In this document: positions 17,694 through 25,333 of the stretch, piece after piece
Layout: every line of letters starts with the position of its first letter
Position numbering within the stretch: position 1 is the stretch's first letter
From: Paracoccaceae bacterium
GTDB taxonomy: Bacteria > Pseudomonadota > Alphaproteobacteria > Rhodobacterales > Rhodobacteraceae
Assembly: GCA_030697175.1 (NCBI GenBank)
Contig: JAUYQR010000005.1
Coordinates: forward strand, 303,157-367,156
Length of the DNA stretch: 64,000 bases
Direction: 5' to 3'
Made by a program: the position numbers and the translations under genes
The notes under the pieces: model-generated
Databases searched by the model: none
Seen by the model: only the letters and a program-made list of their open reading frames with translations
Told to the model about the DNA's origin: nothing

Positions 17694-18409
17694 CCGCGCT
17701 TTTGTTTCGCGACGATGCCTATCTGCGACAGGCGGGCAGCACCGTCACGGGCCACACGCCCGAAGGCGCGCTGATCGTCGACCGGTCGGTGTTCTATGCC
17801 ACGTCGGGCGGGCAGCCGGGCGACAGTGGCTGGATCACCTGGGACGGCGGCAGGATGGCGATTGCCACTGCGGTAAAGCTGGATGGCGGAGCGGTCGGTC
17901 TGGTGCCGGCCGAGGCGGTGGCGATGCCGCCCGTCGGGGCGGCACTGATCCAGGATCTGGACTGGGACCGCAGGCACCGCCACATGCGGGTTCACACCGC
18001 GCTGCACCTGCTGTCGGTGGTGATCCCGCTGCCGGTCACCGGCGGGCAGATCGGGGCCGAGCGGGGACGGCTGGATTTCGACATGCCCGAAGCGCCCGGC
18101 GATCTGGCAGCGCTGGAAGGTGCGTTGAACGCGCTGATCGGGCGCGACCTGCCGGTGACGGACACATGGATCAGCGATGAGGAGTTGCTGGCGAACCCCG
18201 GTCTGGTGAAAACCCTGAGCGTGATGCCACCAATGGGACAGGGCCGGGTGCGGCTGGTCAGGATCGGCGAAGGCGCGGCCCAGGTCGACCTGCAACCCTG
18301 CGGCGGCACCCATGTCGCGCGCACCGGCGAGATCGGCCGCGTGACCATTGGCAAGATCGAGAACAAGGGCCGCCAGAACCGCCGGGTGACGATCCACCTT
18401 GCCGGGTGA
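17690..18409 (+). CDS. AlaX-type alanyl-tRNA editing protein
   Basis: The 239-residue protein matches free-standing AlaRS editing domains. Zinc ligands appear as HTALH (His102, His106) and CGGTH (Cys204, His208), and the N terminus contains the YATSGGQPGD motif. Such proteins hydrolyse Ser-tRNA(Ala), and sometimes Gly-tRNA(Ala), in trans. It starts within the stop of the channel gene (ATGA overlap), suggesting coupled translation, although the functions appear unrelated. The tRNA-Ser gene follows 49 bp downstream. Confidence 0.9.
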   Translation: MTALLFRDDAYLRQAGSTVTGHTPEGALIVDRSVFYATSGGQPGDSGWITWDGGRMAIATAVKLDGGAVGLVPAEAVAMPPVGAALIQDLDWDRRHRHMRVHTALHLLSVVIPLPVTGGQIGAERGRLDFDMPEAPGDLAALEGALNALIGRDLPVTDTWISDEELLANPGLVKTLSVMPPMGQGRVRLVRIGEGAAQVDLQPCGGTHVARTGEIGRVTIGKIENKGRQNRRVTIHLAG

Positions 18410-18458
18410 CATCAGCCCTTGCGCTTGCCTGCCGGGATTGGCTAAGAGAACGCCCAGT

Positions 18459-18548
18459 GGACAGGTGGCCGAGTGGTCGAAGGCGCACGCCTGGAAAGTG
18501 TGTAGGCGGGGAACCGTCTCGAGGGTTCGAATCCCTCTCTGTCCGCCA
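18459..18548 (+). tRNA. tRNA-Ser(GGA), integration target of the downstream element
   Basis: The acceptor stem GGACAGG pairs with TCTGTCC, a D-arm GCCGAGTGG...GGC follows, and the anticodon loop CTGGAAA sits on CACGC/GTGTG, giving anticodon GGA. A long class II variable arm, TpsiC arm GGGTTCGAATCCC and encoded CCA complete it. Its last 17 bases are repeated at 30305-30321 at the far end of the element, so the gene is the attachment site and remains intact after integration. Confidence 0.97.
18532..18548 (+). repeat. attL core: 17-bp direct repeat at the tRNA-Ser 3' end
   Basis: TCCCTCTCTGTCCGCCA is identical to 30305-30321. It covers the acceptor-side 3' end of the tRNA, a classic tyrosine-integrase attachment site, and the integrase gene starts its 3' end only 47 bp away. 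Confidence 0.92.
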
Positions 18549-18592
18549 CCCTCAGAAAATCCCGTTGAATTTCAACGTTCTACCGGGCATTT

Positions 18593-18619
18593 TGTCAAAC
18601 CTCTTGGGCAGGTTTGACA
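18593..18619. repeat. Inverted AGGTTTGACA pair next to attL (integrase arm-site candidates)
   Basis: TGTCAAACCT (18593-18602) and AGGTTTGACA (18610-18619) form an inverted pair beside attL, overlapping the 3' end of the integrase gene. The same decamer occurs twice near attR (30210-30219, 30262-30271). Tyrosine integrases bind such repeated arm-type sites at both ends of their element. Confidence 0.55.
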
Positions 18620-19668
18620 GTCGTTTGTTCTAGCTTTGATCCTCCAATAGCTTCCATTGCGGTTTGCGCCATGCGGACTCGGGATGCCTTCGCCGTGTAT
18701 CGAGTCACTTCCTGCAGGCTTTTGTGTCCGCTAATCGCCATGATCTCATGCGGCGTGCAGCCCGCTTCAGCCAGGCGACGGCAGATCGCCTTGCGCAGCC
18801 CGTGGGGCGATAGACCGGCTGGCAGACCCTTCACTTCCCGCACCATGTCCCGAAACCAGTTCGTGAAGCCGGGCGGGGTGAACGGTTTGCCTTGGGCGGT
18901 GGTCAGGAAGGCTAGGTTGTCGCGCGGTACTGCATCAATCGCCGCTGCCAAGGTCGGATGCACCGGCACCGAAACTTCCTGCCCGGTCTTCTGTTGAACG
19001 ATGGTCAGCAACCCGTCGCGGACGTGCTGGCGTCCCATGCGCACAACGTCGCTTCGCCGCTGCCCGGTGTAGAGCAAGAGGCAGAAGGCCAAGTGCGCGC
19101 GGGTTCCCGGCTTGTGCTGATCTAGGAACAGGTCGATTTGCGACTCGTCCCAAGTTGCAAAGCCTTCCGACTTGTTTTTGATCTTCCGAACGCCTTCGGT
19201 TGGATCGTCGCGCCGCCAGTCGAGATCTATCGCGTGTTGCATCAGCAGATGCACCATTCGCAAAAGGTTGTTCGCGGCAGCCGGGGTCGCGGCTTTCGTT
19301 CCGACGAACTTTTGAACGTGCTGGCGTTCCATCTTGGCAACTCGCTTATCGCCATGTTCGGTTCGGAAGCGTTCAATAATCCCGCGATAAGTTGTCTTTG
19401 TGGACTCGCCCAAGCCCTTCCATTCGGAAGTGCGATAGAAGCTGGCAACAAGGGCATCAACCGAACCGGGGATGACCTTGGAACGGCCTGCGCTGATCTT
19501 TTCGCCTTGGGCTGCCTTTTCATGGGCTGCCATGAACTCAGGCGACCAGGGCAGACCCGGAAGGGCCACGCGCGGGAAGCCGGGGCGGCGATAATACCAG
19601 CGGATTTTTCCGTGCCTGTCTTCGAAGCCTTGGCAGTATTTCGGGGGCTTCCGAAGCTGTTGTGACAT
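18595..19668 (-). CDS. int: Tyrosine-family site-specific integrase
   Basis: The 357-residue protein has an N-terminal SAM-like core-binding domain (about 65-155) and a catalytic domain with the full set of residues: Arg204 in YTGQRR, His289 and Arg292 in SPHGLRK, His315 in SGHKSL, and nucleophile Tyr324 in EVTRYTA. It would integrate and excise the island at tRNA-Ser. The ATG at 19668 is chosen because it overlaps the upstream gene's stop (TAATG), giving translational coupling with the small HTH protein. It lies closest to attL, as usual for tRNA-targeting elements. Confidence 0.93.
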   Translation of the reverse strand: MSQQLRKPPKYCQGFEDRHGKIRWYYRRPGFPRVALPGLPWSPEFMAAHEKAAQGEKISAGRSKVIPGSVDALVASFYRTSEWKGLGESTKTTYRGIIERFRTEHGDKRVAKMERQHVQKFVGTKAATPAAANNLLRMVHLLMQHAIDLDWRRDDPTEGVRKIKNKSEGFATWDESQIDLFLDQHKPGTRAHLAFCLLLYTGQRRSDVVRMGRQHVRDGLLTIVQQKTGQEVSVPVHPTLAAAIDAVPRDNLAFLTTAQGKPFTPPGFTNWFRDMVREVKGLPAGLSPHGLRKAICRRLAEAGCTPHEIMAISGHKSLQEVTRYTAKASRVRMAQTAMEAIGGSKLEQTTVKPAQEV

Positions 19669-19910
19669 TAGATTGCATCCCATTCGTTAGGTTCGACTGG
19701 TTCGGCCACAGTCCCGGACAGGGCGTCTAGCGCCGCGTCCAGTTTGTGCCGGTCGAACAGGTTTCGGGCATAGACCTTCAGAGGTGGCGGGGTCAGTCCG
19801 TCCTTTTGCATCTTGTCGAAAGTAGAAGGACTGACCCCGCAATAGGCGGCTGCCTCCACGCGCGACAGCATCCGCTTTACAGGCGGTTCTATGGCGCGTG
19901 GGGCAGTCAT
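19668..19910 (-). CDS. Small HTH protein, AlpA/excisionase-like
   Basis: The 80-residue protein contains one helix-turn-helix of the MerR/AlpA/Xis type: LSRVEAAAYCGVSPSTFDKMQKDGL, then basic and aromatic residues (VYARNLFDRHKLD). Proteins of this size next to an integrase act as excisionases or activators of integrase expression. Its stop overlaps the integrase start, and its own start overlaps the DUF2190 gene stop (ATGA). An island-borne AlpA-type regulator is a usual PICI component, but here it lies at the end of the structural operon. Confidence 0.7.
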   Translation of the reverse strand: MTAPRAIEPPVKRMLSRVEAAAYCGVSPSTFDKMQKDGLTPPPLKVYARNLFDRHKLDAALDALSGTVAEPVEPNEWDAI

Positions 19911-20239
19911 CAGATCGAGACCAGGCGAACGGCGACGGTCGCAACACCCGGCCCGGCGGCCTTCGCCACGGTGCCAAGGCGCGTGTTGTCGCTGGCAGTC
20001 TCAGTCACCAGATCGGCAGTCGAGTCCCAGTAGACCGGTTCGCCAAGGCTCAGGGTTTGCGCCCCGACCTTCGGAAGTTCCCAAATGCCAGTGACGGCAA
20101 CGTCAACCGGTTCTCCGGCCGCTGCGCTGCCAAGGGCCACGCCTGCAATGCTGCCTACGATGACGACTCCACCGCTGGAAACCAGTTCCGGCGCCGGGAT
20201 GGTGAGGTGGTTGCCCACAGATTGATAGTTCGCGGCCAT
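19910..20239 (-). CDS. DUF2190 family capsid decoration (cement) protein
   Basis: The 109-residue beta-rich protein has features of the DUF2190 group: LTIPAPELVSSGGVVIVGSIAGVALGSAAAGEPVDVAVTGIWELPK, followed by GEPVYWDS. In phages these small proteins lie beside the major capsid protein and decorate or stabilise the head, or are annotated as capsid cement. It lies 3 bp after the gpW-like gene and overlaps the HTH gene by 1-4 bp, within one minus-strand head operon. Confidence 0.75.
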   Translation of the reverse strand: MAANYQSVGNHLTIPAPELVSSGGVVIVGSIAGVALGSAAAGEPVDVAVTGIWELPKVGAQTLSLGEPVYWDSTADLVTETASDNTRLGTVAKAAGPGVATVAVRLVSI

Positions 20240-20242
20240 GAG

Positions 20243-20458
20243 TTAGACCCCTTTCGATGTGAGTGGATAAACGATCGACTGCCGGGGGCGTGTTGCCTCG
20301 GCAATCTCGGAATCAAGGGCGGCAACGGCGCGGGCCATTTCAGAGTCGCTTTTGTATTCGACCCGTTCGCCGTTGCTGTCCGTGACCGATCGAAGCCCGT
20401 TGTAACGGGCCTCTTTCAGGCGGTCGCGCCATTCGATCAGCTGGGCAAGCGTTGCCAC
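20243..20458 (-). CDS. gpW-like head-tail joining protein
   Basis: The 71-residue protein matches the small helical gpW type: MATLAQLIEWRDRLKEARYNG, then a central turn with RVEYKSDSEMARAVAALDSEI. gpW closes the portal vertex and provides the surface where tails attach. Retention of this connector while tail genes are missing is what a tail-borrowing satellite would need. It follows the capsid gene directly (stop and start adjacent). Confidence 0.8.
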   Translation of the reverse strand: MATLAQLIEWRDRLKEARYNGLRSVTDSNGERVEYKSDSEMARAVAALDSEIAEATRPRQSIVYPLTSKGV

Positions 20459-22210
20459 TTAAACCCCCGGATTCAGGAATGCGCCCCTGAAATCAACGGC
20501 GCCTGCACCGAAGTCGAGAACGACCCGGTATTCCATGCCCAGCACGTCCCAGCCTTCGCGCGAAGCCATCTGCGGACCTTGGGCCGAAGACAGATAGGCG
20601 TATTCGAAGCAAGGCAGCGCGGCGGGGTCTGCAAAGACGTACCAGCGGTTGCCCGTAATCCGGGGTTCGACCAGCAGGGACAGCTTGCCCCCGAAGGGGT
20701 TCACCTCATCGACCGTGGCAGCATAAATCGAAGCCAAGACTTGCTCTGCCGTGGTTTCCAGTTCCGGCCCGACCACAAGATGACGCGGGGTCGCGTTGAT
20801 CGGGGTCTTGCCGTCGAGACCTTTCATCCCGCGCATGGCCTTCCGGGCCAGCCCCAGATTGGCGACGTTCAAGGCACCAGCCGTGCCAAGGTTGCCGTGG
20901 GCAGCGTCGAACAGGTTTTCCCCGTCTTCGCCCATGATCGGGTTGGACAGCAAAAGCCCCACCAAGACGTTGGCTTCCGTCTCTGCCGCCATGCGCCCGG
21001 CGGTCGCACCCCAATCGCGGAACGCCCCAAGGTCATCGTTGATCAGCGCCTTGCGAGAGATGCTGAATTGCGTGGCGTAGGTTTTCAGGCTGTAGGATTC
21101 AACTGCTTCGCCGCGGGTCGTGTGAGTCACCTCACCCTGTTCGGAAAGTTCCTTCAAAGGTCCCACGTCCGAAAGCTTCAGCTTCGAAGCCGGGCGGAAG
21201 TCGCCAAGTGTGGTCTGCCTTGCAAGCGCGCGGATCGGCGAAGCTGCCACCTGATAGGCATTCATCAGCACGCGGTTGCCGGTCGCGTTCAACAGGTTCG
21301 GGAAGTCGCTCGTGCCATGGATTGCCGATCGAAACAGAGTGTCAGCATCCATGCCGCGCGTGGACTGGCCAGAGGCTTCAACCGCTGCCCGTGCCATATC
21401 GCGAAGGGACTCGGCCATGAAGGGCTTTGCCTGATCGGTCGGCTTTGCGCCGGTAAGCCGGGCGTGCAGCGCGTCCGCGCGATGCTGCATGGTCGCGGCC
21501 GGGTCTTCATGCGACGGCCCGACTTTGATCACAGGCAGCGCCTTGCCGCGCTTCTGGATCTCTTCAAACGCGGCCGCGCGCACTTCCGTCGCGGTTGCGT
21601 CTGCGTCAATGTGCTGATCAGCCCAATCAGCGGGCAAATTGGCAGCACGGGCGATTGCCCGGATCTCGGCGCGGGTTTGCGCCTTGTCTTCGTTTTCAGT
21701 TGTCATTTGGAAATCTCCGCTACGGAAACGGGCGCCCCTGTCCGCGCCGATCGGCACGGCTGAAGCCTCGTTGATCATCCAAGCCACCGCCTTTCGAATT
21801 CTGGTTTTGCTTTGCGGGTCAATTTCTTCGGCCCACTTAGTCACGCGGTATCCGATCGAGACGCCCCGAACCGATCCTTCCGCAATACGTGCCACGATCG
21901 GGGCGGCGTCTGCGGCACTTGAAAGCCGGATGCTGGCCACCAGCTTGCCCCCTTCGAAGCGATGCCCCGTGATTGACCCAATCACGTCGCGCGCGGACTC
22001 GGTCCTGTGGCCATCAAGCAAGGGCGCACCGTCCAAGGCGGACAGGTCAAGGCCGGCCGGGTCAAGGCGTTCCAGGTAAGCCCCTTTGCCGTCGCGGCGA
22101 ACCACGTCTGCGAAGGTCGAAATGACGGCTTCGATGGTCTGCGCTTCGGCGTTCCAAGTGGACGGCTGAAACACGGCCGCGCGGGTCAGGTTGATATCAA
22201 TTTGCGCCAT
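20459..22210 (-). CDS. Prohead protease / major capsid protein fusion
   Basis: The 583-residue protein joins two phage functions. Residues 1-165 resemble the HK97-type S78 prohead protease, with the histidine in LLDGHRTES and serine in VRGVSIGYRV. Residues from about 300 to the end resemble gpT/HK97-like major capsid proteins (ESYSLKTYATQFSISRKALINDDLGAF; the C-terminal GMEYRVVLDFGAGAVDFRG). The linking helical region may act as scaffold. The ATG at 22210 overlaps the portal gene 3' end by 14 bp. An internal ATG (21706) preceded by GGAG could also yield a separate 415-residue capsid protein. Fusions of this kind are known in alphaproteobacterial prophages. Confidence 0.87.
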   Translation of the reverse strand: MAQIDINLTRAAVFQPSTWNAEAQTIEAVISTFADVVRRDGKGAYLERLDPAGLDLSALDGAPLLDGHRTESARDVIGSITGHRFEGGKLVASIRLSSAADAAPIVARIAEGSVRGVSIGYRVTKWAEEIDPQSKTRIRKAVAWMINEASAVPIGADRGARFRSGDFQMTTENEDKAQTRAEIRAIARAANLPADWADQHIDADATATEVRAAAFEEIQKRGKALPVIKVGPSHEDPAATMQHRADALHARLTGAKPTDQAKPFMAESLRDMARAAVEASGQSTRGMDADTLFRSAIHGTSDFPNLLNATGNRVLMNAYQVAASPIRALARQTTLGDFRPASKLKLSDVGPLKELSEQGEVTHTTRGEAVESYSLKTYATQFSISRKALINDDLGAFRDWGATAGRMAAETEANVLVGLLLSNPIMGEDGENLFDAAHGNLGTAGALNVANLGLARKAMRGMKGLDGKTPINATPRHLVVGPELETTAEQVLASIYAATVDEVNPFGGKLSLLVEPRITGNRWYVFADPAALPCFEYAYLSSAQGPQMASREGWDVLGMEYRVVLDFGAGAVDFRGAFLNPGV

Positions 22211-23555
22211 TTTCGGAGTCCGTGTCTTTGGCCACGGTTCCCCGTTCGGCTGAAATTTCGCTTTCCAAATCATCCAGACTCCATCCCCGCGCCGCGACCA
22301 GCTTGCGCCGGGAGGTTAGGCCCGCGGCCAGTTCCGCCACGTCCGCTTGAACGGCTTTCATCTGATCGACCTGCATGAAGGCGGGCATGATAAAGTCCGC
22401 AGACAGATAGGCTTCCGGGTTCGCTTCGAAGTCCGGGGCGTCCAGATCGCCACTCAGTACGCCATGCAAGATCACGGCACGCCACACAGGCGCTAGACAC
22501 TGCGGAACCAGGACTGTGTACTGCACCTGTTCGACGCGCTGCCTGAAGGGCAGTAGGCCCGCCCGCAAGCTGGAATAGTTCGCCCCGGTAAGATCGCCGG
22601 AAAGCATGTGATCGGGCAGCCCAAGACCCGCTGCGAGTTGCCGAAGGTTCAGCTTCAGGAATTCCCCGACTTGTTGCGACTGGCCGGGCGAGTTGAACTT
22701 CACGTCTTCGCCGTAGGCCAATTTTACCAAGGCACCAGGTTCAAGGCTTGGCGTCTCGGCATAAGCGTCTTCGCTAGTGCCACCATTGAGGTTCGTAATG
22801 AACCCCGCATGCATCGCCGCGACTTGCGCGCCCTTCAGAAGGGCATCGCACAGCTTGTCAAATTCCCCGGCGGGCAGGATCACCGGGGCGAGCCAACTCA
22901 CGCCCCGTAGCTGACCCGGTGCAAGCGGCTTGAAGACGTGTAGCACCGACTCGGAGTCGATCCGTACGGAAGGCGCATAGGTCTGCCAGACCTTGCCGGG
23001 GCGTTCCGGGATGATCCAATAAGCAGCCCGCCGCCCGGACGCGTCCAGTTCGACCCCGCTGAAGATCGCCCGTCCGTCTGACAGTTCAACTGTCTTGGAC
23101 TCGTCCAGTAGTTCCGGGGGCAGCACGCGAAGGCGCGGCCCGTCTGCCGTCTCGCTGATCAGGGCAACGGCTTCGCCTGCCTTCACCATCGAGTCGGCAA
23201 TCGCGACCTGCAGCCCTGCGAAGTCAGTTCGACCTTCAGCATCGGCGCGGCCGGTCCACCCCTGAAAATAGGCGTTCAATGCCTTGCGGGTCGCGGCGTC
23301 CGGATGCTTGCTAGCAGGCATGATCCCCGGCCCCACAAGCGCGCCAGTCCAGTTGGCGACGGCCTGACTCAACCATGGGTTGTTTAGGGCCAGATAAGAC
23401 GCCCGCGACCGAAGGGCCGGGCCAGCGGCGGCCGTCTCAGGATTGATCCGGCCAAAGGTTCCCATACCCAAGCCGCGACGGCCACCGGCTGCCCCGTCAA
23501 AGCGACGGGTTCGGGCGGGTTCGGCCTTGCCGAAGATACGGGCTAGGACTCCCAT
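22197..23555 (-). CDS. Phage portal protein (lambda gpB family)
   Basis: The 452-residue protein has the lambda-type portal pattern: an N-terminal region with LNNPWLSQAVANWTGALVGPG, a central PPELLDESKTVELSDG, VLHVFKPLAPGQLRGVSWLAPV, and LAAGLGLPDHMLSGDLTGANYSSLRAGLLPF. The portal forms the dodecameric DNA-entry ring at one capsid vertex and docks the terminase. It starts one base before the end of the upstream unknown gene and overlaps the capsid gene by 14 bp, so stoichiometry may be set by coupled translation. Confidence 0.92.
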   Translation of the reverse strand: MGVLARIFGKAEPARTRRFDGAAGGRRGLGMGTFGRINPETAAAGPALRSRASYLALNNPWLSQAVANWTGALVGPGIMPASKHPDAATRKALNAYFQGWTGRADAEGRTDFAGLQVAIADSMVKAGEAVALISETADGPRLRVLPPELLDESKTVELSDGRAIFSGVELDASGRRAAYWIIPERPGKVWQTYAPSVRIDSESVLHVFKPLAPGQLRGVSWLAPVILPAGEFDKLCDALLKGAQVAAMHAGFITNLNGGTSEDAYAETPSLEPGALVKLAYGEDVKFNSPGQSQQVGEFLKLNLRQLAAGLGLPDHMLSGDLTGANYSSLRAGLLPFRQRVEQVQYTVLVPQCLAPVWRAVILHGVLSGDLDAPDFEANPEAYLSADFIMPAFMQVDQMKAVQADVAELAAGLTSRRKLVAARGWSLDDLESEISAERGTVAKDTDSENGAN

Positions 23556-23556
23556 C

Positions 23557-24177
23557 TTAATGCACCACCTGCGCTGTATGCAGCTTCTGGATTACTGGCC
23601 GCACAACCCAATCGAGGGGCACAACCAGCGACACCGCCGGGAAGGCAGAATCTTCCGGCTTCGCCTGTCCGATGTTCGGACGTCCGAACTGCACAAGATC
23701 GCAGTTGATCGTGCGGTTGCCGGTCTGCGGATCGCGCCATACATCGACGTGCAGCGACCAGTTTTCTTCAAACCGCCAGATGCCAAACACTGCCCGGTCA
23801 ATGGGGTGGCGTGGCAAGTGAGCCTGTCCGGGCAGCCTGTAGACCGAGTCCCGGCCATCGGAGTCGGTCCAAGCGTAAAGTGCCTGAGACGCCGCCTGTA
23901 GAACCTCGTGATCCTGAACCCCGGCTTCCTGCAATGCGGACAGCACACAAGCTGCAGCCGCGTCCGAGAAGTCATAGCCGTTCGGCTGGGTCGTGACGCC
24001 CTTTTCCCGAACGTGGATAAAGCGAAACTTCGCGTAGATTTTCACGCGCCCATGGGCGGTAGGATAGGGGACTCCGATGGTGGCAATCGCGTTCGCGATA
24101 TCCTTGATCGAGAAGTTCGGCCCAAGCCTGGGATAGGCGAAAAGCGATTCCTGGGGTTGTTCGGTTTGATCGGTCAT
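23557..24177 (-). CDS. Island protein of unknown function upstream of portal
   Basis: The 206-residue protein is not recognised. The N-terminal part (FSIKDIANAIATIGVPYPTAHGRVKIYAKFRFI) could form a helix-turn-helix. The remainder is beta-rich with many Trp and Asp residues (WRFEENWSLHVDVWRD). It is the first gene of the head operon, reading away from a 240-bp divergent control region. Position suggests either a regulator or an accessory packaging/capsid-size factor, but nothing in the sequence proves that. GGAGAACCGCC precedes the ATG. Confidence 0.6.
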   Translation of the reverse strand: MTDQTEQPQESLFAYPRLGPNFSIKDIANAIATIGVPYPTAHGRVKIYAKFRFIHVREKGVTTQPNGYDFSDAAAACVLSALQEAGVQDHEVLQAASQALYAWTDSDGRDSVYRLPGQAHLPRHPIDRAVFGIWRFEENWSLHVDVWRDPQTGNRTINCDLVQFGRPNIGQAKPEDSAFPAVSLVVPLDWVVRPVIQKLHTAQVVH

Positions 24178-24183
24178 GGCGGT

Positions 24184-24418
24184 TCTCCGTTTCTGTCGTC
24201 CCTTATGACAGAGCGACTGATTCGAGTCAATGTTACTACACTCGATTGATTCACTCTTGTTAGGCGAGGCTGATTCGGTTTATGGGTGGTTCACTTCCTC
24301 CGCTTGATGGTGGTCGGGAGTTAACCCCTGGGGAGGGGTGACGTTGCCATGAGACGGGCAGCGGCGGCGTTAGTGGAGTTCCGTCGCCGCTGCCCAAGCA
24401 CAAAAGAAAGGATGTGCC
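24184..24418. promoter_or_regulatory. Divergent control region of the island, with an 11-bp stem-loop
   Basis: The gap between the minus-strand head operon and the plus-strand small genes is more AT-rich than the flanks. It contains three TGATTC repeats (24218, 24247, 24271) and a perfect inverted repeat GGGCAGCGGCG (24356-24366) / CGCCGCTGCCC (24385-24395) with an 18-nt spacer. It probably holds divergent promoters. The hairpin lies in the 5' leader of the plus-strand genes. Confidence 0.45.
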
Positions 24419-24583
24419 ATGAGTGCGACTCAATCTGGAAAGCTTCGCCGCATGGTCATGAACCTTGCCCGGTTAGGTATCCCCTTCGAAATGGCCGCAT
24501 TGATGGTCGCGAACCAAATGCGCCAAGACGACATTTTGATCACGCCTGAAAATCTTGATGCGGCATTTTCAATTTACAATTGA
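24419..24583 (+). CDS. Small protein of unknown function (54 aa), plus-strand cassette of the island
   Basis: It starts ATG after AAAGAAAGGATGTGCC, a good ribosome-binding site, and reads MSATQSGKLRRMVMNLARLG through to ...AAFSIYN. It is largely helical, with a hydrophobic middle and a basic N terminus. It is transcribed against all head genes, together with the next small gene, and ends before a bidirectional terminator. Functions for such lone plus-strand genes in satellites include regulation and helper-phage interference. No family is recognised. Confidence 0.55.
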   Translation: MSATQSGKLRRMVMNLARLGIPFEMAALMVANQMRQDDILITPENLDAAFSIYN

Positions 24584-24661
24584 ATCTCAATTGAGACGTC
24601 CGTTGAAATAGATCTCGAATCAAGACATGCTGATTCCATCCTACAACAGATGGAGTCGACC

Positions 24662-24844
24662 ATGACATACGAAAGCCAATGCCAGTTCGGACGCGCGATT
24701 GCCGCCGCTGAGATTGCCGATTGCAAGGCAACCGGAAATTACCTCAAATTAATTCGCACTATTAGGGATATGTCGGATCAAAGCCACGGGGTCTCGATCG
24801 GCTTTCTACAGGCGGTTGCAGAAAAGGCAGTACATAATAATTGA
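24662..24844 (+). CDS. Small protein of unknown function (60 aa), plus-strand cassette of the island
   Basis: The ATG at 24662 lies 6 bases after GGAG and is preferred over an in-frame ATG 12 bp upstream. The product is acidic/neutral and mostly helical (FGRAIAAAEIADCKATGNYLKLIRTIRDM). Low GC and A-rich spacers set this stretch apart from the flanking head genes, hinting at a separate origin. A strong hairpin terminator follows 33 bp after the stop. Confidence 0.55.
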   Translation: MTYESQCQFGRAIAAAEIADCKATGNYLKLIRTIRDMSDQSHGVSIGFLQAVAEKAVHNN

Positions 24845-24876
24845 AGGCTCAAGGGCCATAAAGCCATTTTGACTTA

Positions 24877-24913
24877 AAAAGAGCGACAGACAGTAATTTA
24901 CTGTCGCTCTTTT
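24877..24913. terminator. Bidirectional rho-independent terminator
   Basis: A 13-bp perfect stem AAAAGAGCGACAG / CTGTCGCTCTTTT with an 11-nt loop has A and T runs on both sides, so it can terminate transcription in either direction. It separates the plus-strand small genes from the convergent terminase-side operon. Confidence 0.9.
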
Positions 24914-24922
24914 ACTTTTCGA

Positions 24923-25333
24923 TCAGTAATTTGTAACTTCAAACTCTTGAGTTGCAGAGCGCGCCTTTGCCGTGTTCGCAGCGCGTTTATGTGCCTTAGA
25001 AGAGTATGGGCTTATGGCGAACTCACATTCTGCGCACACTTCAGCAATGCCTACCGGTTCTTTACCAGCTTCGAAACTGCTGTTTCCATCATCGTTGCAC
25101 TTACAAGACCACCAAACCCGGCGAACTATAAAGTCTTCACTTCCGGTATAGTCGGGACCGGGGTCTTTGGCGTACTCACGAGTCACCGAGATATAATCAC
25201 CAGCGCGCGGCAAAGCGGGCATATTCATCGTCAGCCCATAGTCCACCTCACCGCCTCCCGGCGGCACGAATGTCAAACGTACTCGTATCAAATTCAACTC
25301 CTCTGTTGATTGGGCTAAACAGCTACCCGTCAA
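24923..25333 (-). CDS. Cysteine-containing unknown protein downstream of terL
   Basis: The 136-residue protein is not recognised. It has a CKC pair (about residue 77) and a CAEC pair (about 95), separated by about 18 residues, which could bind zinc or a metal cluster. The N-terminal half is beta-like (RVRLTFVPPGGGEVDYGLTMNMP). The start overlaps the terL 3' end by 11 bp, so it is the last gene of the replication/packaging operon, ending at the bidirectional terminator. Confidence 0.55.
   Translation of the reverse strand: MTGSCLAQSTEELNLIRVRLTFVPPGGGEVDYGLTMNMPALPRAGDYISVTREYAKDPGPDYTGSEDFIVRRVWWSCKCNDDGNSSFEAGKEPVGIAEVCAECEFAISPYSSKAHKRAANTAKARSATQEFEVTNY

Noticed and set aside
19898..21763. 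621-residue plus-strand frame across the capsid operon
   Set aside because: It is antisense to the HTH, DUF2190, gpW and capsid genes, all of which have family matches; no independent support.
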